From positions 1-53,148 of IMG/VR virus record IMGVR_UViG_3300037104_000199: a stretch of 53,148 nucleotides of DNA; one strand, given 5' to 3'. This document shows positions 22,436 through 30,339 of the stretch, in pieces. The notes beneath the pieces are model-generated. The model made no database searches, was not told the origin of the DNA, and worked only from the letters and a program-made list of their open reading frames with translations. The position numbers and the translations under genes were made by a program. Position 1 is the stretch's first letter; every line of letters begins with the position of its first letter. This DNA is from a virus.

Positions 22436-23252
22436 TATCCCAACCTACCTTTCCGCGCATATTAACACCATAAGACTCTCCCTTATCAAGATCAAACTGA
22501 AGATCAGTCCACCTGAGAATTTCAATATCTTTTGCTGCTTCATCGCGCAAAGTTTGTGGGACTTCTTTACCCTCATCACGAAGCTTCTCAATAAGAGCAT
22601 AATTCTTATCCACACTAAGGGTGTACTTTCGGTACATCATAAGTGCGGAAAGAATCCACATAGCAGATGCCATATTAGCAGTAATAAGCTGCTCTCCACC
22701 CTCTAATGCAGCAATTGCTGCACAAGTCATGGTAGCTCTATCTGCTCCCTTATTTGAAATTTCTTGATGAAGGAAAGTAAGGACAGGGGTAATATTTTCC
22801 CCGCCCTTTCTCACCCACAATTGACAAGAACCTGTACTAACCTCATTGCCTCCATTAATAACTACAGCGTTATCAAGTGTCAAGCAATGAGACTGAATAA
22901 GAGCCCTAACTGGATAATTATCTACACCAATAAGGACAGTACATCCATCAGTAATAAGCTGATCAATATTGTCCTTACCAAGGTATTCATTGACGGGAAA
23001 AACCTTGTTAGTTTCACTATACCGACTTGCAGAAGCTACGGCCTTATTTGCCTTAATAGCTGACTCATCATATAGCTGCCTATCAAGATTCTTTTCCTCA
23101 ACATCATCACCATCAACAAGAAGCAATTCCCAAGTATTTTGGGCATTACGATAATGGGTTGTAAGGAAGCGGATTAATGGGTCAAGCAAGAAAGACCCGG
23201 TGCCTCCAATTCCCACAAGAACATATTTGTCATTTTCCATATTGCTTTCCAA
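22422..23252 (-). CDS. ThiF/E1-like ubiquitin-activating protein
   Basis: Adenylates the C-terminus of a ubiquitin-like protein. The Rossmann nucleotide-binding loop is G14-I-G-G-T-G19. The Mg/ATP region VDGDDVEEKNLDRQ (46-59) carries the conserved Asp and Arg. A Cys at 177 (MTCAAIAALEGGEQ) sits where PRTRC-type ThiF proteins keep their candidate catalytic cysteine. The start is TTG with AGGAG at six bases, or an ATG four codons later. It directly follows the JAMM gene and is the last core enzyme of the cassette. At 276 residues it is a minimal E1. Confidence 0.88.
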   Translation of the reverse strand: MESNMENDKYVLVGIGGTGSFLLDPLIRFLTTHYRNAQNTWELLLVDGDDVEEKNLDRQLYDESAIKANKAVASASRYSETNKVFPVNEYLGKDNIDQLITDGCTVLIGVDNYPVRALIQSHCLTLDNAVVINGGNEVSTGSCQLWVRKGGENITPVLTFLHQEISNKGADRATMTCAAIAALEGGEQLITANMASAMWILSALMMYRKYTLSVDKNYALIEKLRDEGKEVPQTLRDEAAKDIEILRWTDLQFDLDKGESYGVNMRGKVGWDNVAT

Positions 23253-23253
23253 A

Positions 23254-24474
23254 TTACTCTCCTATGTAATCCTCAACCTCATCCACAGGCTGATTAAGCA
23301 TTGTAGACAATGTTGAAGTTGTTAGAACCTTATCCTTTTCAGAATCTGCTGAGGGATCAATAACTTCCCCCACCATAAAGCTAATAACATAGCCTGCCTT
23401 TTCGCACTCCTTATTAAGCTTCTTAGCAAGGAGTTCAATAGCTTCAGGCCAGTATTCAGGCTTAATCTTTCCGGTACGGACGGACTCTAACCATTTCTTA
23501 GGAACACTTATACCTAACTGCGAAGAGTAAGCACTACCTGACCCTGCAGTATAACCATCATAAGAATCCGGCCAGGAATCTTCATTCCCACCTTGCCAAC
23601 CCTTATACCACTTATTTGCGCGGGACTTATCCAAACCCCAATTCTGATTTGTAGTACTCTTTACAAATTGACCAACTGTTTGAGCAGTAGGCTTCTTAAC
23701 TAGGGAGTACCACCATTCAGGAATTCCAACATCTTCAAGTCCCACAACATCAGCAACCTCTTCAATCTTGTAATTGAAGTTACTTCCGCCAAGGGAAATC
23801 ATTGATGCAAATTCCATCTGCTTATAGTCTGTAACATGCCCCACAGTAATGTGTAGACCATCAAAAGTCTTAGCATCATGTGTATCTGTTCCAGAATGGA
23901 ATGCAGAAAAGACTGGATGGGAATGGACTGATCCTACTAAACTATACCCTGAAGGAATCTTAGTTGCATCAAAAGTATAATCGACACTTGCTCCCCCACA
24001 AATCTGCACAGGAACAAATACCTTGTATTCCTTAGTAGTAGTGTTAAAGAGAAGCATAACCTCTGCTTCCGTCTGGATTCTAGAATAGACGCCCCTAAAA
24101 AAGGAGACAATCTGATTCATGATAGCCAGGGGGATAATCGGGGCATCTTCATAATTATGCCAGAAAAGTCCACCCTTATGCTTAGGATCAACTGTACCTA
24201 AAACAGTGGGATGTTCCTTTGTGGGCATAATTGCTCTACCAAAAGCAAAATGCTTGTAGTAATACCAACCCTGCGCAGTAGGCACAAAATAAGGGCCATT
24301 ATCTGGCTGAGGAAGATCATAAAAGTCCCCATTGAACTTGGTATAAATATCAAGCAATCCTGGGGCTTCAATTACTGCTGCCTCTACAACTTCTAACACA
24401 GTTTCAATTTCCACAGGAAGATGAGTAGCTTCCCCAACAATTTCAACCTTAGGAAGGGTTTTCTTTTTGGTCAT
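23254..24474 (-). CDS. JAB/JAMM metallopeptidase of ubiquitin-like cassette
   Basis: Zinc peptidase fold that trims or removes ubiquitin-like proteins. The full JAMM signature is present: H184-S-H186-P, seven residues, S194-x2-D197, with an upstream Glu in TEAEVMLLF (136/138). Residues 1-120 and the C-terminal 200 residues are outside the catalytic core; the latter contains a glycine/tryptophan-rich stretch and may bind substrate. At 406 residues it is larger than a bare JAB domain and resembles the PRTRC protein A arrangement. Overlaps the upstream small gene by four bases (ATGA). Confidence 0.9.
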   Translation of the reverse strand: MTKKKTLPKVEIVGEATHLPVEIETVLEVVEAAVIEAPGLLDIYTKFNGDFYDLPQPDNGPYFVPTAQGWYYYKHFAFGRAIMPTKEHPTVLGTVDPKHKGGLFWHNYEDAPIIPLAIMNQIVSFFRGVYSRIQTEAEVMLLFNTTTKEYKVFVPVQICGGASVDYTFDATKIPSGYSLVGSVHSHPVFSAFHSGTDTHDAKTFDGLHITVGHVTDYKQMEFASMISLGGSNFNYKIEEVADVVGLEDVGIPEWWYSLVKKPTAQTVGQFVKSTTNQNWGLDKSRANKWYKGWQGGNEDSWPDSYDGYTAGSGSAYSSQLGISVPKKWLESVRTGKIKPEYWPEAIELLAKKLNKECEKAGYVISFMVGEVIDPSADSEKDKVLTTSTLSTMLNQPVDEVEDYIGE

Positions 24475-24701
24475 AACAACTCCAAAATTTGGATGCTGGT
24501 TAGGGGTGCATTTTTCCCATAGGTAATAGAACTAGCAATTTGCGTGAAATCCTTAGAAAAAACTCTTAATCCTGCCTTACTCTGTGTTTCAGAAAGTTCT
24601 GGCAGTTTCTCAAAAGTTTCCATAAGCTGTTCCATAGTTTCGGGGAAATCTTTAACCCCTAGAGACGAAACCCTAAGAAAATCAGGTGTAGTGTCAGCCA
24701 T
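24471..24701 (-). CDS. Small helical protein between E2-like and JAMM genes
   Basis: 76 residues, helical, no cysteine. Small alpha-helical proteins at this position are typical of prokaryotic ubiquitin-like operons described by Iyer, Burroughs and Aravind. Overlaps both neighbours, so it is stoichiometrically tied to them. A scaffold or adaptor role is inferred. Confidence 0.7.
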   Translation of the reverse strand: MADTTPDFLRVSSLGVKDFPETMEQLMETFEKLPELSETQSKAGLRVFSKDFTQIASSITYGKNAPLTSIQILELL

Positions 24702-25537
24702 TAAGCAGTAACCTCTTCTTCAAAGTCTTCCCAGACCTCTTCCTCAGTATTAAACTCTTCAACTTCCACAAATTCAGGGGTAGTTGCAGAAACTGCGGCA
24801 GGAATTTCTGCACAACCTTCAATGGTAATGCTCTCCTTTGGATTGTAGAAAGACAAGAACCTAATAAAGCCTGACAACTTTCCTGCTCGGTACTCATTAG
24901 GAATATTATCCCACCAATCCCACTTAAGAGCAACAAGTGGATCAGCTTTTGTTGCAACTGCCCATTCCCTAAATGTTTCATAGGGCTCAGGAATATTCCA
25001 ACCTAAATCAGCATTAAACACAGAAGCAGGGGTAAAGAACTGATTGACAATTGTATCAACCCTTTCATCTAATTCCAGATTACCCTGAGGGGCAGTACCA
25101 CCAAAACAAATTCGTCCATAATCCCTGTAGACATTGGGGAGTCTTGCAGGGATAACTGTTTGATCCAAAGTCTTCAATCTCTTCTGTGACCAGAAAAGAC
25201 TAACATCATCTATGCGCCACTTGATATTAGGATATGTAACATTGGCAACTTCCGAAAAAGGGAATACCATATACTGAAAGGGCATGGAAAGATACAAGCC
25301 TGCTTTCATTGCACTAGTCTTGATGAATTGCGGCCCTGGGTCAATCTCAACAACAAGATGAATCTTCTTATTTTCCTGGTAGTAAAATCGGCAGTTCTTA
25401 GGAATTCTAGGCAGAACAATAGCTTGTAAAGCAGGCATTTCTGAAAGGGCAGTCTTTAAGCTGACTACCTTTTCAATAGTAGTGCGCTCAATAAAAGCTA
25501 CCCCACCCTCAATTACAATTCTTTTCTTTTCTGGCAT
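24701..25537 (-). CDS. E2-like (prokaryotic E2 / PRTRC-B type) conjugating protein
   Basis: 278 residues. A central segment reads LPNVYRDYGRICFGG, with C144 in the position of the catalytic cysteine in prokaryotic E2-like families, and a following NQFFTPASVFNADLGW block. The N-terminal region has strands expected of a UBC-like core. The C-terminal tail is highly acidic (EEFNTEEEVWEDFEEE). Assignment rests on the motif and on the gene's place between Ubl and JAMM/E1 genes; an alternative is a PRTRC-B scaffold without catalysis. AGGAGAAGAA precedes the ATG. Confidence 0.72.
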   Translation of the reverse strand: MPEKKRIVIEGGVAFIERTTIEKVVSLKTALSEMPALQAIVLPRIPKNCRFYYQENKKIHLVVEIDPGPQFIKTSAMKAGLYLSMPFQYMVFPFSEVANVTYPNIKWRIDDVSLFWSQKRLKTLDQTVIPARLPNVYRDYGRICFGGTAPQGNLELDERVDTIVNQFFTPASVFNADLGWNIPEPYETFREWAVATKADPLVALKWDWWDNIPNEYRAGKLSGFIRFLSFYNPKESITIEGCAEIPAAVSATTPEFVEVEEFNTEEEVWEDFEEEVTA

Positions 25538-25561
25538 TTCTTCTCCTCAGTGGGGGAATAG

Positions 25562-25595
25562 TTAAGGGGTGTACCTTTTACAATACACCCCTTAA
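25562..25595. terminator. 12-bp hairpin between Ubl and E2-like genes
   Basis: TTAAGGGGTGTA and its exact complement around a 10-nt loop, in the only sizeable gap of the cassette. No T-tract, so it may act as an attenuator or 3'-end stabiliser giving more Ubl than enzyme mRNA. Confidence 0.6.
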
Positions 25596-25612
25596 GCTAC
25601 TTAGGCTAAATC

Positions 25613-25822
25613 TTAGCCCTTAGAACCGGAAGGGCGCGCGAAAATAACCTCATCTCCACTTCGAGTAGTGTAATACTCATCCGTAGGAACACTATTAACG
25701 TATGCAGTAGCATCCGAAGGAATACCCATAATATCCTTAAGATTTGCTCGAAGATTACGAATAGTCGTGCAAGCAAAGGTGGCGTTAGTAAAGCTAGAGG
25801 CACCAGAAGAAACAGTAACCAT
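25613..25822 (-). CDS. Ubiquitin-like (beta-grasp) protein
   Basis: 69 residues. Short strands (MVTVSSG), a helix with a conserved end (LKDIMGIPSDATAYVNS) and a final strand (DEVIFARPSGSKG) ending in Gly match ThiS/MoaD/PRTRC-C type Ub-like folds. The terminal K-G is the expected adenylation site without any processing. AAGGAG precedes the ATG at good distance. First gene of the conjugation cassette. Confidence 0.85.
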   Translation of the reverse strand: MVTVSSGASSFTNATFACTTIRNLRANLKDIMGIPSDATAYVNSVPTDEYYTTRSGDEVIFARPSGSKG

Positions 25823-25955
25823 GATTTATCTCCTTTTTGTTAATGGGATAAACTGACCAAAGAAACAAACCTATCGAGGTTCTCTACTTATTCACTACCT
25901 CCTTCAACTACTATTCACTGGAGACTCCTCATAAGAGTTCCATATTGGTAAAAAA

Positions 25956-26636
25956 TCATTCGGATGGGCAATTACAAGGATAATTACCGCATTCTGAGCA
26001 ACACTCGCAAGGATTTTGCTTGCATTCTTCACAACAAGTACAGCTACAGCCACTATGTTCACATTTATCACAATAACGGCAGTCATTGCTACCACATTCT
26101 GGGCAGCATGCACAATCGTCTATATATTCCCCACAATTGGGGCAAGTCTCTCTTGTATTGTCCTCATCTTCCTCATTAAAATAATCTTTATAAAGAGGTA
26201 GCATAGGAAATCCACTATTCTCGTAGCTCTCCATATGGAGATCACATAGAAAAATAGTCCTGCTATTAGCAGAGACACTTTTAGTTCCCTTGTAACTACA
26301 GTAAACTCCAAACTCGTCCTCTGTCTCTTCTCCTACAACTTGACCGTAGTCACAATAATCATTAGGCATGTCTAGGATTTTTGGTTTGAGGCCATTTAGC
26401 CAGGTCATAACATCCTCTAAGTTGTTGTTTCTAAAAACTCCTGGGGGAGTCTGTCCACGAACATAAATATTACCAATAGCCCAGGAATACTGGAGATATG
26501 AATCTCCATTAATAAAATTTGTGTAGTCAGGACCACTACCCTTGGTCCAGTCAATTTCCCAACCATTATCTTCAAGATACCTTGAAAGTTTAAGCAGAAA
26601 TTCTGGGGGATTATTCTCAAAATGCCGATGTGCCAT
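25956..26636 (-). CDS. Cysteine-rich multi-zinc protein
   Basis: 226 residues. Residues 1-165 form an unknown globular domain. The last 60 residues contain about 20 cysteines in five repeats of CxxC-x4-6-CxC or CxxC (CPNC, CPEC, CDKC, CEEC, CSEC). It could hold several zinc ions or behave like a metallothionein. It lies upstream of the Ubl gene in the same direction; a RING-like partner role is conceivable but the spacing is not that of a canonical RING. Confidence 0.75.
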   Translation of the reverse strand: MAHRHFENNPPEFLLKLSRYLEDNGWEIDWTKGSGPDYTNFINGDSYLQYSWAIGNIYVRGQTPPGVFRNNNLEDVMTWLNGLKPKILDMPNDYCDYGQVVGEETEDEFGVYCSYKGTKSVSANSRTIFLCDLHMESYENSGFPMLPLYKDYFNEEDEDNTRETCPNCGEYIDDCACCPECGSNDCRYCDKCEHSGCSCTCCEECKQNPCECCSECGNYPCNCPSE

Positions 26637-26645
26637 TAATCCTTC

Positions 26646-27278
26646 CTACCTATATTTGAGTTCATTCTGAATTCTAGCCAACAACTCCTGAAGGCTGTTA
26701 TCCGACAGTTTTTTAAGATTTGCAACCTCTGGTCTTGAAACCAGACTAACTGAATCAATTGATCTGAATAGGTTTTCAATAGCTGGGGTTACTAATTGCT
26801 CCCTAGTTATTGTGTTACCTTTTAGTGGGTGAAAATCTGTAGGTGTTCTAGTTGATCTTCTGCCTCTTTTATGGGGATCAATTTCCTGCCCCCTACTTGT
26901 ACAGACACCCTCAAAATAAGTGCAAGTATTAGGGGCTCCAGAAACATGCCAACTTCTAGCAGTCTTTAGCTTTGCTAGTGTTTGAGTAATAAATGCCCCT
27001 TTGTGCTTGATACCTAAAGTCTCTAAGACTTGGTTTCTAACACTTTGGGGCAAAGGATTCTCATAACCATTAATAAGATTTACTAGATGAATAGCTACTA
27101 ACCCATCCATAAATAGGGCAGTATCATCAAATAAGTCTATGTCATGCATAGCTTCTTCAATTATTGTTGCTTTTTCGGGGGGGTATTCTACAACCTGAAC
27201 TAAAGCAGTTGAGGCATCAAAATTGAGTACACAACCTGCGGCTGAAAGAATACTCCCAAACTGAATGAGGTTTCTCAA
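26646..27278 (-). CDS. Unknown protein
   Basis: 210 residues with a basic loop in the middle (DPHKRGRRSTRTP) and a leucine-rich C-terminus. AGGTGC-type weak ribosome-binding site. Between the phosphatase and cysteine-rich genes. No domain is recognised. Confidence 0.7.
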   Translation of the reverse strand: MRNLIQFGSILSAAGCVLNFDASTALVQVVEYPPEKATIIEEAMHDIDLFDDTALFMDGLVAIHLVNLINGYENPLPQSVRNQVLETLGIKHKGAFITQTLAKLKTARSWHVSGAPNTCTYFEGVCTSRGQEIDPHKRGRRSTRTPTDFHPLKGNTITREQLVTPAIENLFRSIDSVSLVSRPEVANLKKLSDNSLQELLARIQNELKYR

Positions 27279-27303
27279 TTTCCATTAAGCACCTTTCTAA
27301 GAA

Positions 27304-27558
27304 TTACTCCAATCGGTAGGTATTACCCTTACGAGTAATACTGCCATAAAACTTATGACCATCATCAACAACAAAAGATATCTTGCGCCCATCAGGCATA
27401 TCAGTTACTGCACCATCAAATTCAGTTTCATATTCTGCCACTAGACAAACACAATCAGGATAAGTATTAAGCATCTTCTTAATCTCAGCCTTATTCCTGG
27501 GTGTAAGACCATTTACAGTAATTCCGTACAACCTAAAACTCCTTAATTCCAAATGCAC
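27304..27558 (-). CDS. Small protein of unknown function
   Basis: 84 residues, mixed alpha/beta look. Overlaps the 3' end of the phosphatase-like gene by 26 bases. No family is recognised. Confidence 0.62.
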   Translation of the reverse strand: MHLELRSFRLYGITVNGLTPRNKAEIKKMLNTYPDCVCLVAEYETEFDGAVTDMPDGRKISFVVDDGHKFYGSITRKGNTYRLE

Positions 27559-28144
27559 TTATATTTTCTGGGAACAATTCCCTAAGCTTGAATGTAAAGA
27601 AGGATTCCATACCAATCCCCATACCAAAGAAGTGTGAAGTTGCATGGTTAATTCCTAACCAAACATCCTCTAAATCTTGCACCCAATTTTTGGCAAATTC
27701 AAAGCTCCAACGTCTAGACATACAAAGGTATGCAATAAGCACACACACTGATCGACTATTACCTGCCCCGCATTTCACTAAAATTTTGGGGCTACTAAAC
27801 CCTAAACTAACCAGTTGTGACTTACCTATAATTTTGGCCGCATCAGATGCTTGTATATCTAGAGCCTTTTCCCACTCAGAAAGTACACCAAAAGCCTCTT
27901 CTAGTATTCCTTCAAAATCTGGGTTGAATTCTGAGTCAAACATCCTTATGAAATGAAAGTTAATTAAATTCTTTGACATAGCTTCTGTAACGGAAGCTAT
28001 TCCTAAACTCGAATCCTCATTTGTGAATTGAAGATCAAGCACAGCAAAGATGTTATTATCCTTTAGAAATTTAGCATCCTTCTCTATATCCTGCCATCCA
28101 CCACTAAGGGCAAATCTATCGCCAATACATCTAAAGTTAAGCAT
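27533..28144 (-). CDS. Dual-specificity/tyrosine phosphatase-like protein
   Basis: 203 residues. The active-site loop is K124-C125-G-A-G-N-S-R131-S, the C-x5-R signature of cysteine phosphatases, followed by the usual AYLCMSRRWSFEFA helix. The canonical His before Cys is Lys. An N-terminal IGDRFALSGGWQD and a VLDLQF strand also fit DSP folds. The general-acid Asp is not certain. It could act on host phosphoproteins or on nucleotides/RNA ends. Confidence 0.78.
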   Translation of the reverse strand: MLNFRCIGDRFALSGGWQDIEKDAKFLKDNNIFAVLDLQFTNEDSSLGIASVTEAMSKNLINFHFIRMFDSEFNPDFEGILEEAFGVLSEWEKALDIQASDAAKIIGKSQLVSLGFSSPKILVKCGAGNSRSVCVLIAYLCMSRRWSFEFAKNWVQDLEDVWLGINHATSHFFGMGIGMESFFTFKLRELFPENISAFGIKEF

Positions 28145-28153
28145 TGTAGTTTC

Positions 28154-28312
28154 CTACTTACTACCCTTATTATTCTCAATATCAGCAGCAATACACTTCC
28201 TGCGCCACTTTTCAGCATTACACCCGAAGTCTGTTGCCCAATGCTTTTCCATGTTTTTTTCTAGAACTATCTTACAACAAATATGGCACTTATTCTCCTT
28301 ATCCCAAAACAT
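28154..28312 (-). CDS. Small Cys/His-rich basic protein
   Basis: 52 residues with CHICC, a later His and FGCN, and a lysine-rich C-terminus; AGGAGAGAAAG precedes the ATG. Probably a zinc knuckle. Unknown function. Confidence 0.65.
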   Translation of the reverse strand: MFWDKENKCHICCKIVLEKNMEKHWATDFGCNAEKWRRKCIAADIENNKGSK

Positions 28313-28370
28313 CTTTCTCTCCTAAACCAAAAATAAGAAAAGCCTCATGATCCCTCATATGAAAAAAGAA

Positions 28371-28444
28371 TGGTGAGTCAGCCGTGAATTGAACACGGGA
28401 TTGCAACTTAAAAGGATGCCATTTTACCACTAAATTACTGACCC
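28371..28444 (-). tRNA. tRNA-Lys (anticodon UUU)
   Basis: Full cloverleaf on the minus strand: acceptor GGGTCAG/CTGACTC (one G-U), D-arm ATTT/AAAT, anticodon loop CTTTTAA, T-arm CCGTG-TTCAATT-CACGG, discriminator A and encoded CCA. One T-T mismatch in the anticodon stem. Confidence 0.93.
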
Positions 28445-28701
28445 ACGTAGTATAGCAGCACTTTCTCTTCTTTCTTTCCTATGCTGCTCTGTCGCTCCCA
28501 CTTTTCAACAGCCTTGATCATAGCTTTATTGAATGCTTCTGAAATCTTACCCAACATTTGCAATTCGGGGGTACAATCTTCTGGCTGGATATAGCCATGC
28601 TCATACCTTACAGTATTAGGATTGAAGTAAATCACAGCTATTGGCTGATCCCCTCCAATATTAGTATGATCAGAGTAAGCTGTTACCACGTACCTTTTCA
28701 C
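28435..28701 (-). CDS. Small protein of unknown function overlapping tRNA-Lys
   Basis: 88 residues (VIYFNPNTVRYEHGY), stop codon ten bases inside the 5' end of tRNA-Lys, so tRNA maturation would cut its mRNA. AGGAGTTCTTGTG precedes the ATG. No family is recognised. Confidence 0.65.
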   Translation of the reverse strand: MKRYVVTAYSDHTNIGGDQPIAVIYFNPNTVRYEHGYIQPEDCTPELQMLGKISEAFNKAMIKAVEKWERQSSIGKKEEKVLLYYVGQ

Positions 28702-28709
28702 AAGAACTC

Positions 28710-28883
28710 CTAAATTACTATACCCGGTTCCCCATTACAAAGGGGGCAAATAACCTGCTTCTTTTTACATTTAGTAGTAGTAAGCATCTTATAGCAAGGT
28801 TTATTACTTTTCTTATGCCATGCCCCGCAACCACTACACATAGGGCATTCTTTAATAATGCCTATAGTTTTTATGATTTTCAT
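28710..28883 (-). CDS. Small zinc-finger protein, DnaJ-zinc-like
   Basis: 57 residues from the ATG that overlaps the upstream stop (ATGA). CPMCSGCG and CPLCNG resemble the CxxCxGxG repeats of DnaJ-type zinc domains. Function unknown. Confidence 0.66.
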   Translation of the reverse strand: MKIIKTIGIIKECPMCSGCGAWHKKSNKPCYKMLTTTKCKKKQVICPLCNGEPGIVI

Positions 28884-29017
28884 CTTGGAGTATTTGTTGC
28901 ACCCTCTATCATAAGTAGAACTATTGCAACAGCAATAAATCCTAATGGACCCCAAATCATATAACCAGCAACTGCTAGAAGCAGCCAGAGTAGTATTCCT
29001 ACAGGGTTAATTCTCAT
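28880..29017 (-). CDS. Two-span membrane peptide
   Basis: 45 residues: two short hydrophobic segments (GILLWLLLAVAGYMIW and IAVAIVLLMI). The ATG follows GGAGGAATTTG; longer in-frame starts lie within the upstream gene and lack such a site. Confidence 0.62.
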   Translation of the reverse strand: MRINPVGILLWLLLAVAGYMIWGPLGFIAVAIVLLMIEGATNTPR

Positions 29018-29240
29018 CAAATTCCTCCATACTAACAATAGCAGTACTAAGTACCCACTCATCCCCAGAAGCAATATATAGGGGCTTACCAATTTCCATT
29101 TCGGGAAGATAGTTTAGTCTACCATCCCAAAGATTTTCCAATCCATACAGGGGCTTATTGGTAGGATTTTCGCGCCTCCAAGTAAGATTTTCAGCATCAA
29201 TTGTATATGTACTACCAGATACAGTTGTAATCTTAATCAT
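29007..29240 (-). CDS. Small protein of unknown function
   Basis: 77 residues, beta-rich look (ITTVSGSTYTID, KPLYIASGDEW). Overlaps both neighbours by about ten bases. No family is recognised. Confidence 0.65.
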   Translation of the reverse strand: MIKITTVSGSTYTIDAENLTWRRENPTNKPLYGLENLWDGRLNYLPEMEIGKPLYIASGDEWVLSTAIVSMEEFDEN

Positions 29241-29568
29241 TAGGTATCTCCGAAGAAATGAATTCTTGAAAGGACCAAGACTTATTTGCTATGGACACTT
29301 GTTGATTACCACAATCAACATTGATTAGTGGATGATTATTGTCATCTTCCGATGCTGAAATACCCAAACCTGTAGCTGAACCATGAAGATTTTCTCCATC
29401 TTCCATAGCATCAAAAATAATACGAGCTAGATAAGTTGGGTCATCCCAAAGCTCATGCTTCTTTAAAGCATCTTGCAAAACTTGGGGCAACTCACTACCC
29501 CCATAATGACTGTACAAATACACAGTACCACTATGCTGCTTAATAGCTATATTTCCCCTGTCACCCAT
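29233..29568 (-). CDS. Phage protein with MGDRGNI N-terminus
   Basis: 111 residues. The opening MGDRGNIAI and the VYLYSHYGG motif occur in a family of uncharacterised phage proteins. Biochemical role unknown. AAGGAGTATTT precedes the ATG. Confidence 0.7.
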   Translation of the reverse strand: MGDRGNIAIKQHSGTVYLYSHYGGSELPQVLQDALKKHELWDDPTYLARIIFDAMEDGENLHGSATGLGISASEDDNNHPLINVDCGNQQVSIANKSWSFQEFISSEIPND

Positions 29569-29584
29569 AAATACTCCTTATAAA

Positions 29585-29645
29585 GGACACTCACGTTTTT
29601 GTATCCTAGCTTCCAGATATTGCGACTTAGACAATCTTTCGATCC
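29585..29645 (-). ncRNA. Structured repeat unit A (TCACG hairpin family)
   Basis: On the plus strand GGACAC, TCACG-containing loop, GTATCC, then about 35 nt ending GATCC. Related to two units near 36.9 kb that keep the loop while the stem changes; one stem position is mismatched here. It lies just 3' of the tRNA-Arg-like gene on the minus strand. Confidence 0.45.
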
Positions 29646-29667
29646 CTAGTAATCTGGTTTGCTTAAT

Positions 29668-29745
29668 TGGCGGGCAAGAAGAGACTCGAACTCTCATCAT
29701 CCAATTACGGTGGCGCTTTTTAGAAGAAAGGCCCGTTACTTGCCC
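29668..29745 (-). tRNA. tRNA-Arg-like gene (anticodon UCU) lacking a normal D-arm
   Basis: Acceptor GGGCAAG/CTTGCCC is perfect, discriminator G, CCA encoded. The T-arm is GAGAG-TTCGAGT-CTCTT. The anticodon-like loop CTTCTAA on a CTTT/AAAG stem starts only 15 nt from the 5' end, so there is no room for a D-arm; instead ACGG (right after the acceptor) can pair with CCGT beyond the loop, extending the helix. A 20-nt linker precedes the T-arm. It could be a D-armless tRNA or a tRNA-like RNA. Confidence 0.6.
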
Positions 29746-29757
29746 GCGAAACTAATT

Positions 29758-29859
29758 CTACCTAAACTCTATAGCGTGTTCTTCAATAGCATACCCAACA
29801 ATATCCCCATCAATTAGAATTGAGAGCAATTTGCCATCAGCAATACGCCTAAGCAACAT
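29758..29859 (-). CDS. Possible small protein between tRNA genes
   Basis: 33 residues (LLRRIADGKLLSILIDGDIVG). GAGG is 14 bases upstream of the ATG. It sits between tRNA-Leu and the Arg-like gene on the same strand. Weak evidence. Confidence 0.4.
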   Translation of the reverse strand: MLLRRIADGKLLSILIDGDIVGYAIEEHAIEFR

Positions 29860-29914
29860 TGGGAATTGATCCTCACTTTAACACCTACTTACAAAATAAA
29901 GAATAGGAAGAAAT

Positions 29915-30000
29915 TGGTGGGATAGGAGGGACTCGAACCCTCACACCTTTTCAGGTACTCATTTTAAGTGAGTTTCGTCGTGCCAATTGCGTACTATCCC
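29915..30000 (-). tRNA. tRNA-Leu (anticodon UAA), type II
   Basis: Acceptor GGGATAG/CTATCCC, discriminator A, encoded CCA; anticodon stem ACTCA/TGAGT with loop CTTAAAA; variable arm ACCT-GAAA-AGGT; T-arm GAGGG-TTCGAGT-CCCTC. It would serve the UUA codons common in this AT-rich phage. Confidence 0.95.
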
Positions 30001-30066
30001 AAAGTTCCTTACCTACATTATACCAGACCTTACCTTATAAATCAAACTTGTTTAGTGCGCGCACTT

Positions 30067-30261
30067 TTAGTCTACTCCATCACAACTAGGACCATACAAG
30101 CAACTCTCGAATAGTTCAATATCCAAACCATTGTGCAAAATAAATCTCCCAACTTCTAGTACAATCTTCTTCCAAGCCCCTAGAGCAGGACTATTTTCTT
30201 CCTGCTCTACTTTTCGTAGAGCTTCAGCAAAAAGAACTTCTGGTGGGATGTTCTTTAACAT
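30067..30261 (-). CDS. Small helical protein
   Basis: 64 residues with AAGGAGAGGAA upstream. Helical, with two C-terminal cysteines. Unknown function. Confidence 0.62.
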   Translation of the reverse strand: MLKNIPPEVLFAEALRKVEQEENSPALGAWKKIVLEVGRFILHNGLDIELFESCLYGPSCDGVD

Positions 30262-30339
30262 TTCCTCTCCTTATAATTTCTGGCGCGAAATGTGCTAGTC
30301 GTCATTAAGGTAGCCCTATTCCATACAACCACCAGAGTA

